NCBI RefSeq assembly: GCF_011050365.1
Contig: NZ_DRFV01000002.1
Location: forward strand, 62,001 to 126,000
Reading direction: 5' to 3'
Length of the DNA: 64,000 bases
From: Pseudohongiella sp.
Lineage (GTDB): Bacteria > Pseudomonadota > Gammaproteobacteria > Pseudomonadales > Pseudohongiellaceae
The position numbers were made by a program, and so were the translations under genes. Shown in pieces: positions 42,278 to 52,311 of the stretch. The notes under the pieces were generated by a model. The model was not told where the DNA came from and made no database searches. It worked only from the letters and a program-made list of their open reading frames with translations. The first letter of the stretch is position 1. The number at the start of each line of letters is the position of its first letter.

Positions 42278-44344
42278 ATGGATAACACAGCCACACACCA
42301 CATTCTGGTCAACCATTATCCTTCGGGCAATGCCGACAAAATTATCGGGCTGCTGCGCCGTGCCGGGCTGAACATCCGTGTTCGCGAATTCGAAGGCTAT
42401 CACTTGCCCGACGACGTGCCCGGTTGTGATACCCATGACCTGATACTGCTGTTTGCCGACGCTCCCGGCCAGACCAACGAGGCGCTGCTGCGCCAACTGC
42501 AGTCATCACGACGCGACATTCCCTGTTTGCTGATCTGTCGCGCGCCCGCGCGGTGGTTGCCCATGCTGAACCTGGGCGCAGCCGGCCTGATCAATGAATC
42601 CCTGCTCGATTCGGCTGCCGGCCAGGTGGAATTCGTTTACCGCGTCAAACGCGAGCTGGCGCAGTTGAAACAGCGTCGCGAATCCAGACGCGCGACCAGC
42701 AGTCTGCGCGAACTGCACCAGCGCCTGCAAAGCTTCATGGACAGTACGTCCGACGCAGTGGCCTGTCTGCAGGATGGCCTGCACCAGTATGCCAATCAGG
42801 GCTGGCTGACATTTTTTGGTTTCCCCAACCAGCTAGCGCTGCAGGCAGTGCCGTTTCTCGATCTGGTGGCCGACGAAGATGTGGAAAAGGTACGCGACTT
42901 TTTACGACATCACCTGGACGCCGGACAGCAGCGCTGCGAATTCACCGCCTTGCGCCGTGACGGTACCGAAGCGCGGGCAACGCTGGACAGCTCGGCCATC
43001 AGCATTAATGGCGACAACAGCCTGCAGCTCCTGATTCAGCCGGCCAAGGGCAACTCCATTCATCACAACGCCATCCGTGCAGCACGCAGCAAAGACATGC
43101 AAAGCGGGCTATTGAACGAATCCGGCCTCAGCCGGATGCTGGACCAGTCCATCAGCAGCGCTGTGTATCAGGGCCGCCACAGTGCCGTGATTATGCTGAG
43201 CGCACCCAATCTGTCCGACATCGCGGTAGTGCTGGGCAAGAACGACATGCACCTGCTGCTCGGCGAAATAGCCTCGCTACTGGCATCCGCGTGTCCAACA
43301 CACGCCGTGCTGGGCAGACTGAATGCCGGTGACTTTATTGTCCTGATGCCTGACGCCGACACCGAAAGCTGCCAGCAACTGATCGCCCGACTGGAAAATC
43401 AGCGCGAGTTGCTGGCGGGACTGGCACCCGAAGGCACCAGCCTGCATTTCAGCATTGGCGCCGCCATGATTACCGATGAAGCGCCCGATGCCGATACTCT
43501 GCTGATACGCGCCCGCCAGCATCAGACGCTGCGGCAACATCAGCACGCCGGCACCTCGGACGCCGGCGAAACCGGCGCCACACTGGCATTGCTGCGTCAG
43601 GCCCTGCAGGATGAAACGCTGATGCTGGTCTACCAGCCCACGGTCAGCCTGAAAGCCGATGCCAATGAATATTACGAAGTCCGGATAAGACTGCCACTGG
43701 CGGACCGGATTATTTACCCGAGTGAATTCCTCGACGCCGCCAATCAGCACGGTTATGGCGAACGTATCGACCGATACGTCATCGCTCACGCCTTGCGTGC
43801 CATCGCCGAACACGATCAGGCGCAGTTGCGCCTGACCATTAACCTGACATCCAACACACTGCTCAGCCAGACTTTGCTGGCGTGGTTGACGCATGAACTT
43901 CGGCGCCACCAAAAAAGTCCGCGCCAACTTATTCTGCAAATCAGTGAAATGGATGTGCTCAGCGCCCCCGACGAGGCACGACGCTTCTGTATGCAGGTGC
44001 GAGATCTGGGCTTTGAACTGGCGCTGACGCATTTCGGCTGCAGCCTGGACCCGTTCCGGGTACTGGGTGAGGTGCAGGCGGATTACGTCAAACTGGACCG
44101 TTCCCTGCTGCATCGTATAAACATCGACGCCGACCAGCGCGGACGCCTGCACGACGTGGTGAGTACACTGCATTCGCAGGGCGTAAGGGTGATCGCGCCC
44201 ATGGTTGAAGATATCGAAATGCTGCCGCTGTTGTGGCAGAGCAATGTCAATTTTGTGCAGGGCAATTGCCTGCAGCAACCCAGCCAGACCATGGAATTCG
44301 GCATGTTCCAGGCACAGGAGATCAGCCTGGAATCAGTCGGCTGA
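42278..44344 (+). CDS. FimX-like protein: REC-like, PAS, degenerate GGDEF and EAL domains
   Basis: A 688-residue cytosolic protein. Order: a REC-like domain without a clear phospho-Asp (1-130), PAS (about 145-270, QSFMDSTSDAVACLQDG), GGDEF with the signature decayed to NAGDFIVLMP (about 280-410), and EAL (about 435-680). The EAL signature is YYEVRIRL, so catalytic Glu/Leu are altered as in Pseudomonas FimX, and ISEMDVL, THFGCSLDPFRVLG and FVQGNCLQQPSQTMEF match FimX closely. FimX binds c-di-GMP through its inactive EAL domain and steers type IV pilus assembly. Stand-alone c-di-GMP turnover is unlikely. It is convergent with parC. Confidence 0.85.
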   Translation: MDNTATHHILVNHYPSGNADKIIGLLRRAGLNIRVREFEGYHLPDDVPGCDTHDLILLFADAPGQTNEALLRQLQSSRRDIPCLLICRAPARWLPMLNLGAAGLINESLLDSAAGQVEFVYRVKRELAQLKQRRESRRATSSLRELHQRLQSFMDSTSDAVACLQDGLHQYANQGWLTFFGFPNQLALQAVPFLDLVADEDVEKVRDFLRHHLDAGQQRCEFTALRRDGTEARATLDSSAISINGDNSLQLLIQPAKGNSIHHNAIRAARSKDMQSGLLNESGLSRMLDQSISSAVYQGRHSAVIMLSAPNLSDIAVVLGKNDMHLLLGEIASLLASACPTHAVLGRLNAGDFIVLMPDADTESCQQLIARLENQRELLAGLAPEGTSLHFSIGAAMITDEAPDADTLLIRARQHQTLRQHQHAGTSDAGETGATLALLRQALQDETLMLVYQPTVSLKADANEYYEVRIRLPLADRIIYPSEFLDAANQHGYGERIDRYVIAHALRAIAEHDQAQLRLTINLTSNTLLSQTLLAWLTHELRRHQKSPRQLILQISEMDVLSAPDEARRFCMQVRDLGFELALTHFGCSLDPFRVLGEVQADYVKLDRSLLHRINIDADQRGRLHDVVSTLHSQGVRVIAPMVEDIEMLPLLWQSNVNFVQGNCLQQPSQTMEFGMFQAQEISLESVG

Positions 44345-44386
44345 GCTTTCCATTCGACGCGCGTTGGGGCTCAGTGGTCTTTTAGT

Positions 44387-44414
44387 GTGCCACCTCTACT
44401 GTGCCACCTCTACT
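44387..44414. repeat. 14-bp tandem duplication at the end of parC
   Basis: GTGCCACCTCTACT occurs twice in a row (44387-44400 and 44401-44414) and spans the parC stop codon at 44396-44398. Like the case at 13909, it looks like slippage at a gene end. Confidence 0.95.
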
Positions 44415-46648
44415 CTGTCGACATTCTGGAATCCGCGCGGCAGTTTATTACCTCTGCGCCCGCGTTCGCCGTGATAATGCGCCAGATCTCCCGCTTTAAG
44501 AGTCAGGTGCCGGCGCCCGGCATAAACGGTCACTGCGCCCTCAGCCGACAGCACGGTCATTGACACCACAAACTCCAGCCGATCGGCAACACGTCCGGAC
44601 GGGATACCGATGATCTTGTTGCCTTTGCCACGCGCCAGCACCGGCAGCTCGGCGACCGGGAAGCACAACATGCGGCCTTCGTTGGTCACCGCCACCAGCA
44701 GATCCGTTTCCGGATTCTGTATCTGGGTGGGCGTCAGCACGCGCGCGCCTTTGGGCAAGGTCAGTACCGACTTGCCCGCCTTGTTCTTGCTCTGCAGATC
44801 ACCGACGGTAGCCACAAAGCCGTAACCGGCATCACTCGCCATCAGCACCCGCTGCTTGTCGTCGGCCATCAGCACGCCTTCAAACGATGCGCCCGACGGA
44901 GGTGCCAGGCGTCCCGTTAATGGCTCACCCTGTCCGCGCGCCGATGGCAGGGTATGCGTTTGCACACTATAGGCACGCCCGGTTGAATCCAGGAACACCG
45001 CCGACTGGTTACTCTTGCCCTTGGCCGCAATTTTGAAGCCGTCTCCGGACTTGTATTGCAGCGCTTCCGGATCAACATCGTGGCCCTTGGCTGCGCGCAC
45101 CCAGCCGCTTTTTGACAGCACCACCGTCACCGGCTCCGATGAAATCAGCTCAACTTCACTGAACGCCTGCGCTTCCGAACGCTGCACCAGCGGCGAACGC
45201 CGGTCATCGCCATACTGCTCGGCATCGGCTATCAGTTCCTTTTTGATCAGGGTTTTCAGTTTACGCTCGGAACCCAACAGGCCTTCCAGGTGCTCGCGCT
45301 CTTTGGCCAGCTCGTCCTGTTCGCCGCGGATCTTCATTTCTTCCAGCTTGGCCAGGTGACGCAGCTTCAGCTCCAGGATGGATTCAGCCTGCACATCATC
45401 CAGCCCGAAACGCGCCATCAACACCGGTTTGGGTTTGTCCTCGGTGCGAATGATATGAATCACTTCGTCAATGTTCAGAAATGCAACCAGCAGACCTTCC
45501 AGAATATGCAGCCGATCCAGCACTTTTTGCAGGCGATACTGCAGTCGGCGGCGCACGGTTTCGGTCCGGAAAGATAACCACTCGGTCAGGATGACACGCA
45601 GATCTTTTACCTGCGGCCGGCCATTGGTGCCAATCATGTTGAAATTGACGCGGTAACTTTTTTCCAGATCCGTGGTGGCAAACAGGTGCAGCATGGTTTC
45701 ATCGGCATCGATGCGGTTGGAGCGCGGCACAATGACAATACGGGTCGGGTTCTCGTGATCGGACTCATCACGCAGGTCTACCACCATGGGCAGTTTCTTT
45801 TTCTGCATCTGTCCGGCAATCTGCTCCAGAACCTTGGCGCCGGAAACCTGATAAGGCAGGGCGGTGATAACAATATCGCCATCTTCCACTTTATAAACTG
45901 CGCGCGCTTTCACCGAGCCGCGGCCGGTTTCATACATCGTGCGCAGATCCGCCAGTGGCGTGATGATTTCCGCCTCCGTAGGATAATCCGGACCTTTGAC
46001 GTGTATCAGCAGATCCGCCAGCGTCGCCTTGGGTGCATCCAGCAGGTGCACACAGGCACTGACCACTTCACGCATATTGTGCGGCGGAATATCTGTCGCC
46101 ATTCCCACCGCAATACCACTGCCGCCGTTGAGCAGCACATTGGGCACCCGTGCCGGCAGCAGGGCCGGTTCGTCCATGGTACCGTCGAAATTGGGTTTCC
46201 ACTCCACCGTGCCCTGACCCAGTTCGGACAACAGCAGCTCAGCGTATTTCTGTAATTTGGACTCGGTATAACGCATGGCAGCAAAGGACTTGGGATCGTC
46301 CGGCGAACCCCAGTTGCCCTGCCCGTCCACCAGCGGATAACGGTAGCTGAACGGCTGCGCCATCAGCACCATGGCCTCATAACAGGCGGAGTCTCCGTGC
46401 GGATGAAACTTACCGATCACATCACCGATGGTACGCGCCGATTTCTTGAACTTGGATGAGGCTTTCAGACCCAACTCCGACATGGCATACACAATGCGAC
46501 GCTGCACCGGCTTCAGGCCGTCTCCGATATAGGGCAGCGCACGGTCGTTGATGACGTACATGGAGTAGTTCAGGTAAGCCTGACGGGTGTAGCTGCTGAG
46601 CGCGATCTGCTCGGTGCCGTCGGCATTGATGGTGATGTTCATGGTCAT
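44396..46648 (-). CDS. parC: DNA topoisomerase IV subunit A
   Basis: A 750-residue type IIA topoisomerase subunit that unlinks daughter chromosomes together with ParE. The longer reading upstream is Cys/His/Pro-rich shadow sequence, so ATG at 46648 is chosen. [32 protein letters not shown] and the catalytic Tyr127 ([10 protein letters not shown]) are seen. Quinolone-determining residues are the wild-type Ser87 and Glu91 ([12 protein letters not shown]). The C-terminal beta-propeller is shorter than that of GyrA, with degenerate GyrA boxes, which favours ParC over GyrA. parE is not in the window. Confidence 0.95.
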   Translation of the reverse strand: MTMNITINADGTEQIALSSYTRQAYLNYSMYVINDRALPYIGDGLKPVQRRIVYAMSELGLKASSKFKKSARTIGDVIGKFHPHGDSACYEAMVLMAQPFSYRYPLVDGQGNWGSPDDPKSFAAMRYTESKLQKYAELLLSELGQGTVEWKPNFDGTMDEPALLPARVPNVLLNGGSGIAVGMATDIPPHNMREVVSACVHLLDAPKATLADLLIHVKGPDYPTEAEIITPLADLRTMYETGRGSVKARAVYKVEDGDIVITALPYQVSGAKVLEQIAGQMQKKKLPMVVDLRDESDHENPTRIVIVPRSNRIDADETMLHLFATTDLEKSYRVNFNMIGTNGRPQVKDLRVILTEWLSFRTETVRRRLQYRLQKVLDRLHILEGLLVAFLNIDEVIHIIRTEDKPKPVLMARFGLDDVQAESILELKLRHLAKLEEMKIRGEQDELAKEREHLEGLLGSERKLKTLIKKELIADAEQYGDDRRSPLVQRSEAQAFSEVELISSEPVTVVLSKSGWVRAAKGHDVDPEALQYKSGDGFKIAAKGKSNQSAVFLDSTGRAYSVQTHTLPSARGQGEPLTGRLAPPSGASFEGVLMADDKQRVLMASDAGYGFVATVGDLQSKNKAGKSVLTLPKGARVLTPTQIQNPETDLLVAVTNEGRMLCFPVAELPVLARGKGNKIIGIPSGRVADRLEFVVSMTVLSAEGAVTVYAGRRHLTLKAGDLAHYHGERGRRGNKLPRGFQNVDRVEVAQ

Positions 46649-46831
46649 AAGCGGGCCAACTGTAAAATTTTTATCTGTGAACAGGCTTGGTAAACAATGC
46701 GCTGTTATAGCACATTCAGGTGCCCCGACTGTAGTCCCGTGCGGTCGCCACAGTTGTCGGACCGGCGGCAACACGGCCGTTGTGTCTGCTATTGCGCCCG
46801 GTATTGCGACAGCCAGACAAGGCGGGTAATA

Positions 46832-46851
46832 TACTGTTTGTATATACAGTA
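46832..46851. promoter_or_regulatory. LexA (SOS) box upstream of the PA0069-type radical SAM gene
   Basis: TACTGTTTGTATATACAGTA fits the gammaproteobacterial LexA operator CTGT-N8-ACAG with full palindromic TACTGT/ACAGTA ends. It lies 25 bp before the ATG at 46877 and overlaps a TATACT -10-like box (46830-46835), the right place for repression. PA0069 of Pseudomonas aeruginosa, the same family, is reported as a LexA-regulated gene. Confidence 0.88.
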
Positions 46852-46876
46852 TATCAGCTCTTCCGGAACCGGCCTC

Positions 46877-48049
46877 ATGAAATCCTCGATCATCACTGCC
46901 GAGCAGCACGTCATCGCGTCAGATCACCGACCTGTCAAGGGCCGCGGCGCCCTGTCCAACCTGCAGGGCCGCTTCGAGCACCAGTTGCGCGAGGCCTTTG
47001 ATGACGGGTGGGCTGATGGCCGGAATGACGGCAGAGACCGCCCCGAAGACGAAATGCCGGCGCCGCAAACCCAGATCACCGAAGAGATCGCACGCAGCAT
47101 CCTGACCCGCAACCAGTCACCGGATATTCCATTTAACGTATCACTGAATCCCTATCGCGGCTGTGAACATGGCTGTGTTTACTGTTTTGCCCGACCCACG
47201 CATAGCTACCTGGAGCTGTCGCCGGGGCTGGATTTCGAAACGCGGTTGTTTGCCAAGATCAACGCGGCCGAGCTGCTACGGCGCGAGCTGGCCAGCCCCT
47301 CGTGGCGTCCGGAAGGCATAGCCCTGGGCGTTAACACCGACGCCTACCAGCCTTGTGAGCGCAAACTGGGCATTACCCGGCAGGTACTGGAAGTCATGGA
47401 GGAATGCGGGCAACCGGTGGGCCTGATCACCAAGTCGGCGCTGATCGAGCGCGACATCGATATCCTGGCGGCGATGGCAAAAAAACGCCAGGTGACCGTC
47501 ACCATCACTATCACCTCACTGGACCATGCGCTGTCACGCAAGCTGGAACCGCGTGCTGCCTCGCCTACCCGACGCCTTAAAACCGTCGCCCGGCTGGCGG
47601 CAGCGGGCATTCCCGTGGGCGTGAATGTCGCACCCATTATTCCGTTTATCACCGATCAGGACTTTGAGCAGGTACTTTATGCCGCGGCCGAGGCCGGCGC
47701 CAGCGCGGCCGGTTATATCGTGCTGCGCCTGCCGTGGGAAGTGAACCCGCTGTTTCAGCAATGGCTGCAGACGCACTTTCCCGACCGCACTGAACGGGTG
47801 ATGGGACGGCTGCGCGATATGCGTGGTGGCAAGGATTATGATGCCAGCTACGGCACCCGCATGCGCGGTGAAGGTATCTGGGCAGAACTGATCCGCCAGC
47901 GCTATGAGATTGCCATGCGCACTTGCGGCCTGGCCAGCCGACAACAGGATTATGCCGAACTGGACAGCAGTGGTTTTACCCGGCCGCGCTACATTCCGGC
48001 AGCGCCAGCCAAAACTGATGGTTCGCCGCACCAACAGGATATGTTTTAG
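46877..48049 (+). CDS. PA0069-family radical SAM protein, SOS-linked
   Basis: A 390-residue protein related to the spore-photoproduct-lyase-like group (Rv2578c type). The start at 46877 is chosen for its place after the LexA box; the longer frame has no support. [18 protein letters not shown] holds the cluster cysteines C96, C100 and C103. [35 protein letters not shown] and [13 protein letters not shown] are family marks. Function is unknown; the SOS link suggests DNA damage. It is divergent from parC, with a 228-bp gap. Confidence 0.9.
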   Translation: MKSSIITAEQHVIASDHRPVKGRGALSNLQGRFEHQLREAFDDGWADGRNDGRDRPEDEMPAPQTQITEEIARSILTRNQSPDIPFNVSLNPYRGCEHGCVYCFARPTHSYLELSPGLDFETRLFAKINAAELLRRELASPSWRPEGIALGVNTDAYQPCERKLGITRQVLEVMEECGQPVGLITKSALIERDIDILAAMAKKRQVTVTITITSLDHALSRKLEPRAASPTRRLKTVARLAAAGIPVGVNVAPIIPFITDQDFEQVLYAAAEAGASAAGYIVLRLPWEVNPLFQQWLQTHFPDRTERVMGRLRDMRGGKDYDASYGTRMRGEGIWAELIRQRYEIAMRTCGLASRQQDYAELDSSGFTRPRYIPAAPAKTDGSPHQQDMF

Positions 48050-48125
48050 CTCAAGTCGCTGATCGGATTGCCGCCAAATAACGTACACTTCACCCCACCT
48101 ATTCCAGGACCCGGCAGCAACCCTG

Positions 48126-49709
48126 ATGAGCGATACACTTTCCCTTGACCAGTTCGAGCGCATTGCACTGGGACAACTCGGTTTCACACTCTCTGAACAA
48201 CAATGGCACAACATCGACAAAACCCACCGGTATTTGCTGGAGCAAGTCGCGAAGCGTCGATTGATCTATGGGGTAACCACCGGCTACGGTCCTCTTGCCA
48301 CCACCTACGTTGAGCCTCATCACTCCGAAGAGCTTCAGCAGAATCTGGTGCATCATCTATGCAGTGGCGTCGGCCCTGCATTGACCCGAGTGCAGACACG
48401 CAGCCTGATCACTGCCCGTCTGCTGAGCCTGTCACGCGGCCATTCCGGGGCGAGTCCGGCACTGGTACAACGCCTGGCGGCCTGCCTGGAACACGATTTT
48501 GTGCCTGAGATTCCGTCACAGGGCACCGTCGGCGCCAGTGGCGACCTGACACCCCTGGCCCATCTGGCGCGCGCACTGAGTGGCGGCGGCCGGGTCCGCC
48601 TGCACGGCGGCGACTGGCAGCCGTCCGCGGACGTCCACGTTCAGCTCGGCTGGGAGCCGCTTAAGCTGGCCGGCAAAGACGCTATCGCCCTGGTCAATGG
48701 CACCTCGGTCACTGCCGGCATTGCCGCGCTCAATGGCTCCCAGTCACTGCGCATGGCAAAACTGAGCAGCGCCCTGGTGCTGTTATATGCCGAGCTACTG
48801 GGCGGACACCGGGAAGCCTTCCATCCTCTGATTGGTGAGGTGCGGCCGCATCCGGGGCAACGGCAGCTACACGCCTGGTTATGGAAAATGAGCGCTGACA
48901 GCGAGCGCCTTAAACCCTGGACCGAGTCCGGTCAGTATCTCCCGCATTCCACTCATGAGGCAATTCAGCAGGACCAGCCCCTGCCCCAGGACGCCTACAC
49001 CCTGCGTTGCGCACCACAGGCCCTTGGCGCGGTGATGGACACGATTGAACAACACAACAGCGTCGCCAGTCGGGAACTGATATCGGTCACCGACAATCCG
49101 TTATTGTTCGCCGATCTGGACACCGTGCTGCATGGCGGCAACTTCTTTGGTCAGCACCTGGCCTTTGCCAGCGATCATCTGCGCAATGCGGTCATCCAGA
49201 TGGCCCTGTACAGCGAACGGCGTATCGCCCGCATCACCGATCCACTGCGAAATGGCAGCCTGCCCGCGTTCATGCAACCTCATCAGACCGGTTTGCACAG
49301 CGGCTTCATGGGCGCGCAGGTCACGGCGACCGCACTGGTGGCCGAACTGCGCAGCGATGCCATCCCGGCGTCGATCCAGTCCATTCCGACCAATGCCGAC
49401 AACCAGGATATCGTGCCTCTTGGCACAATCGCCGCACGCAAGACCGCAAACGCGCTGACTGCGCTGCAAAAAATACTCGCCATAGAGGCCATGGTGTTGA
49501 CCCAGGCGATGGATATCGAGAAGCGCGCAGGATTTGGTCGCTGCAGTCAACAGCTGTATGTTATGGTTCGCGAGACCGTGGCAACACTGACACAGGATCG
49601 CCCGCTGGCCGAAGATATAGAGGCACTTGCCGGGAAGTTTGCCAGCCCCGATGCATTGCGCTTTCTGGCAGACACAGAAAGCGCCGCAGAACATGAGCCA
49701 ACGACATGA
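48126..49709 (+). CDS. Aromatic amino acid ammonia-lyase (HAL/PAL/TAL family), tyrosine lyase-like
   Basis: A 527-residue MIO enzyme. The Ala137-Ser138-Gly139 triad in GTVGASGDLTPLAH cyclises to the cofactor; IYGVTTGYGPLA holds the catalytic Tyr. The substrate-ring selector is His77-Leu78 (NLVHHLCSG), as in tyrosine ammonia-lyases, whereas histidine lyases have Ser-His there. Deamination of tyrosine to p-coumarate is thus more likely than histidine breakdown, and no hut genes are near. Deciding between lyase and aminomutase is not possible from sequence alone. It stands between the radical SAM gene and xthA. Confidence 0.88.
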   Translation: MSDTLSLDQFERIALGQLGFTLSEQQWHNIDKTHRYLLEQVAKRRLIYGVTTGYGPLATTYVEPHHSEELQQNLVHHLCSGVGPALTRVQTRSLITARLLSLSRGHSGASPALVQRLAACLEHDFVPEIPSQGTVGASGDLTPLAHLARALSGGGRVRLHGGDWQPSADVHVQLGWEPLKLAGKDAIALVNGTSVTAGIAALNGSQSLRMAKLSSALVLLYAELLGGHREAFHPLIGEVRPHPGQRQLHAWLWKMSADSERLKPWTESGQYLPHSTHEAIQQDQPLPQDAYTLRCAPQALGAVMDTIEQHNSVASRELISVTDNPLLFADLDTVLHGGNFFGQHLAFASDHLRNAVIQMALYSERRIARITDPLRNGSLPAFMQPHQTGLHSGFMGAQVTATALVAELRSDAIPASIQSIPTNADNQDIVPLGTIAARKTANALTALQKILAIEAMVLTQAMDIEKRAGFGRCSQQLYVMVRETVATLTQDRPLAEDIEALAGKFASPDALRFLADTESAAEHEPTT

Positions 49710-49755
49710 CAAACAACGACAGCATGACCAGAAGTGCAATGATGGACGGTAACGC

Positions 49756-50517
49756 ATGCGACTGATCTCCTGGAACGTCAACGGCATTCGCGCCGCCGTT
49801 AAAAAAGATTTTCTGACCACACTGCAAGACATGCAGCCCGATGTGCTGTGCATTCAGGAAACCAAGGCACAGGACGAACAGGTCATCACTGCGCTGGGCG
49901 ACGACCACGGTTACCACGTGGTGCCGCATTCGGCCGTCAAGCTTGGCTATTCGGGCACCGCCATCTTCAGTCGTCACCAGCCACTGTCCGTCGAGTTTGG
50001 ACTGGACATCGAACAACACGACCAGGAAGGCCGTGTCATCACCGCCGAGTTCGACGACTTTTTCCTGGTCACCGTCTACACACCCAACTCGGGCAGCGAA
50101 CTGAAGCGCCTGGAGTACCGCGAGCAATGGGACCGTGATTTCCGCAAGCACGTTGAGCAGCTGGAACTCAAAAAACCGGTGGTGATTTGTGGCGACCTGA
50201 ACGTTTGCCATCAACCCATCGACATCGCCAGACCCGATGCCAATTACAACAAAAGCGCCGGGTATACCCAAATAGAGATTGACGGCATCGACAGTTTGCT
50301 CAAGGCCGGCTACATCGACAGTTTCCGCCACCTGCATCCTGACACCGTCAAGTACAGCTGGTGGAGCATGCGTGGTGGCGCGCGTGCCCGGAATGTGGGC
50401 TGGCGGCTGGATTACTTCCTGGTGTCAGAAAAGCTGTCGGAACGCATTACCGGCGCGGAGATCTTGAATGAGGTGTACGGATCGGATCATTGCCCGGTGG
50501 TACTGACCCTCGACTGA
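49756..50517 (+). CDS. xthA: Exodeoxyribonuclease III family AP endonuclease
   Basis: A 253-residue Mg-dependent nuclease: MRLISWNVNGIRAAVKKDF, CIQETKAQDEQ, SGTAIFSRHQPL, VICGDLNVCHQPIDIA, WRLDYFLVSEKL and the terminal YGSDHCPVVLTLD hold all catalytic residues. It repairs abasic sites and blocked 3' ends. It follows the ammonia-lyase by 46 bp. Confidence 0.95.
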   Translation: MRLISWNVNGIRAAVKKDFLTTLQDMQPDVLCIQETKAQDEQVITALGDDHGYHVVPHSAVKLGYSGTAIFSRHQPLSVEFGLDIEQHDQEGRVITAEFDDFFLVTVYTPNSGSELKRLEYREQWDRDFRKHVEQLELKKPVVICGDLNVCHQPIDIARPDANYNKSAGYTQIEIDGIDSLLKAGYIDSFRHLHPDTVKYSWWSMRGGARARNVGWRLDYFLVSEKLSERITGAEILNEVYGSDHCPVVLTLD

Positions 50518-50610
50518 GCAGAAGACGGTGGCGAATACTGTGTTTCCAACAAAAACCCTCACCACCGAATTGAGCCAGCCCCAGACTCAATAAGCGATCT
50601 GCAAACTCCG

Positions 50611-52311
50611 TCAGCGACCACCACCACCGCCGCCGCCGCCACCCCCGCCAGAGAATCCACCACCGCCGGCACCCGAAGCGCTGCCTGGCGGCTGTGAGGC
50701 TGACGAAATCGCTGATGACAAACTGCTGCTGACCGACTGACTGAAATCACCCATACGCGACCCATTGAAGGCACCAACGTACCAAGCCGGGTGATATGGC
50801 GTACCACGCTCCCGTTCCAGATCGGCAAACACCTGGGTGAATTTTTCCGCCCAGGCCTCGTCCACATCCAGCGCAATGGCATAGGGCATATAGCGTTCGA
50901 ACAGGGCCGGCGTCAGCTCAGGCGGATGACGCAACTTCATGTCCGCTTTCTCCGCCACTTCCAGATACAGCCTGAACCCATCAACCTGATCCAGCAGCTT
51001 GCGTCCGGCGGCGGTCGGCGCATGTAATAACCAGAAGAACAGCAACAGCAGGGGAATGTTGACGACAAAAGCGATGACACTCAACGGGGTGATACCACCG
51101 ATTATCAACACCACTGCAAACATGATGACAATGCCCAGTACCGGCGGCCACAAATACTGCGCGTTGCTGACAAAGTATTTGTGGCGATAGTCAGCGGCCA
51201 GGGATTTTTTGTGGGCGCGAATAGCCGCCGAAATTTTGTTGTGATTGTCCTGCTCCAGCGCCAGCATGTCGCCATCAGCAAACAGCCTGTTCAGCAACGC
51301 CTGCTCCCCCGCCGCCAGTGGCATCGACGATGCAGCTTTCTGCAGCGAATAGTCTTTGCCACTTTGTTTAATGCGTAAATAACCCTTCACTGCCAGATTG
51401 ACGATGGCGGCCGTCAACGCCGTGTTGTCGTAACTCATGCGCCGGATATAACGCATGGACGCCGGCGAGTAGCCTGCGGGTGGCTGGTAGCGTGGAAAAA
51501 TCACCCCGGGGGCCGGGTCCCGGCCCACCCGCACCCAGCTCGACATCAGCCAGCACATACTGGCAATCAGCGTCACCAGCGCCAGCAGCAAACCACGGTT
51601 GTCGACCAGCAGGTACTGAACACGTTGCCAGCCATCAGGCTCGGCCACGACGCCTTTGGGCCAGCTCAACACCAGTGTCAGACCCTGGCCCGGCGGCAAT
51701 GGCGCGGTGCTCTGTACGCCAGCGGAACCGGCACGGATTCTTACTTCATAGGCTTGCCCCTGTTCGCCTGCGGCCCCGGTATAGGCTTCCATATCAAGCT
51801 CACTGGCCGACACCGGTTGCGGCAGAGTGACGGTGGCGCTGGCCTGCTCAATGGCAAAATCCCAGCCGTTACCGGTGACATTCCAGTACAGCTCATCATG
51901 TGAATCAAAAAAGCCAATCTGTCGGTTGGTACGGTACCGGATGGTGTATTCGTACTCGGCCGGCACCGGCAAAAAATCATCACCGCCAAAATCCACACGC
52001 ACACCGTTGCCGCGCTCAGTAGCTTGCCAGAGTTCCGGCTCGCCGTTGCGGGTGACCTCCAGCACATCAAACTCGACCCGGTAGCGATTACCCAGACGGT
52101 CGCGATAGCGCGTGGGAAAATCACGATAAATACCACGACGAATATTGTTGCCCTCGGCCCTCACGCGAATGGTTTCAGTGACCTCCATGGACGCATCAGC
52201 GGCAATATCGATGTCACTGTGATAGGACAGAATGCGCTCCTGTGCGGCCAGCGGTGAACTGAGCAGCAGTGCCAGCACCAGCAAATTCATGATAAGTGCC
52301 AATTGTTTCAT
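50611..52311 (-). CDS. DUF2207 membrane protein with Gly-rich C-terminus
   Basis: A 566-residue protein. A signal peptide (MNLLVLALLLSSPLAAQ) is followed by an exposed beta-rich domain (ILSYHSDIDIAADASMEVTE, then IRRGIYRDFPTRYRDR), a membrane helix (LALVTLIASMCWLMSSW), a middle cytosolic part, two further helices, and an end rich in Gly (FSGGGGGGGG). The family usually pairs with LemA, as here: its start overlaps the lemA-type gene by 4 bp. Function is unknown. Confidence 0.9.
   Translation of the reverse strand: MKQLALIMNLLVLALLLSSPLAAQERILSYHSDIDIAADASMEVTETIRVRAEGNNIRRGIYRDFPTRYRDRLGNRYRVEFDVLEVTRNGEPELWQATERGNGVRVDFGGDDFLPVPAEYEYTIRYRTNRQIGFFDSHDELYWNVTGNGWDFAIEQASATVTLPQPVSASELDMEAYTGAAGEQGQAYEVRIRAGSAGVQSTAPLPPGQGLTLVLSWPKGVVAEPDGWQRVQYLLVDNRGLLLALVTLIASMCWLMSSWVRVGRDPAPGVIFPRYQPPAGYSPASMRYIRRMSYDNTALTAAIVNLAVKGYLRIKQSGKDYSLQKAASSMPLAAGEQALLNRLFADGDMLALEQDNHNKISAAIRAHKKSLAADYRHKYFVSNAQYLWPPVLGIVIMFAVVLIIGGITPLSVIAFVVNIPLLLLFFWLLHAPTAAGRKLLDQVDGFRLYLEVAEKADMKLRHPPELTPALFERYMPYAIALDVDEAWAEKFTQVFADLERERGTPYHPAWYVGAFNGSRMGDFSQSVSSSLSSAISSASQPPGSASGAGGGGFSGGGGGGGGGGGR

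Noticed and set aside
43277-44278. 333-codon ORF antisense to the fimX-like gene
   Set aside because: The plus strand carries a full EAL domain; the reverse product is unlike any protein I know.
46649-46876. Upstream extensions of parC and of the radical SAM gene into each other
   Set aside because: Both long frames overlap in opposite directions, lack ribosome sites and cross the LexA box.
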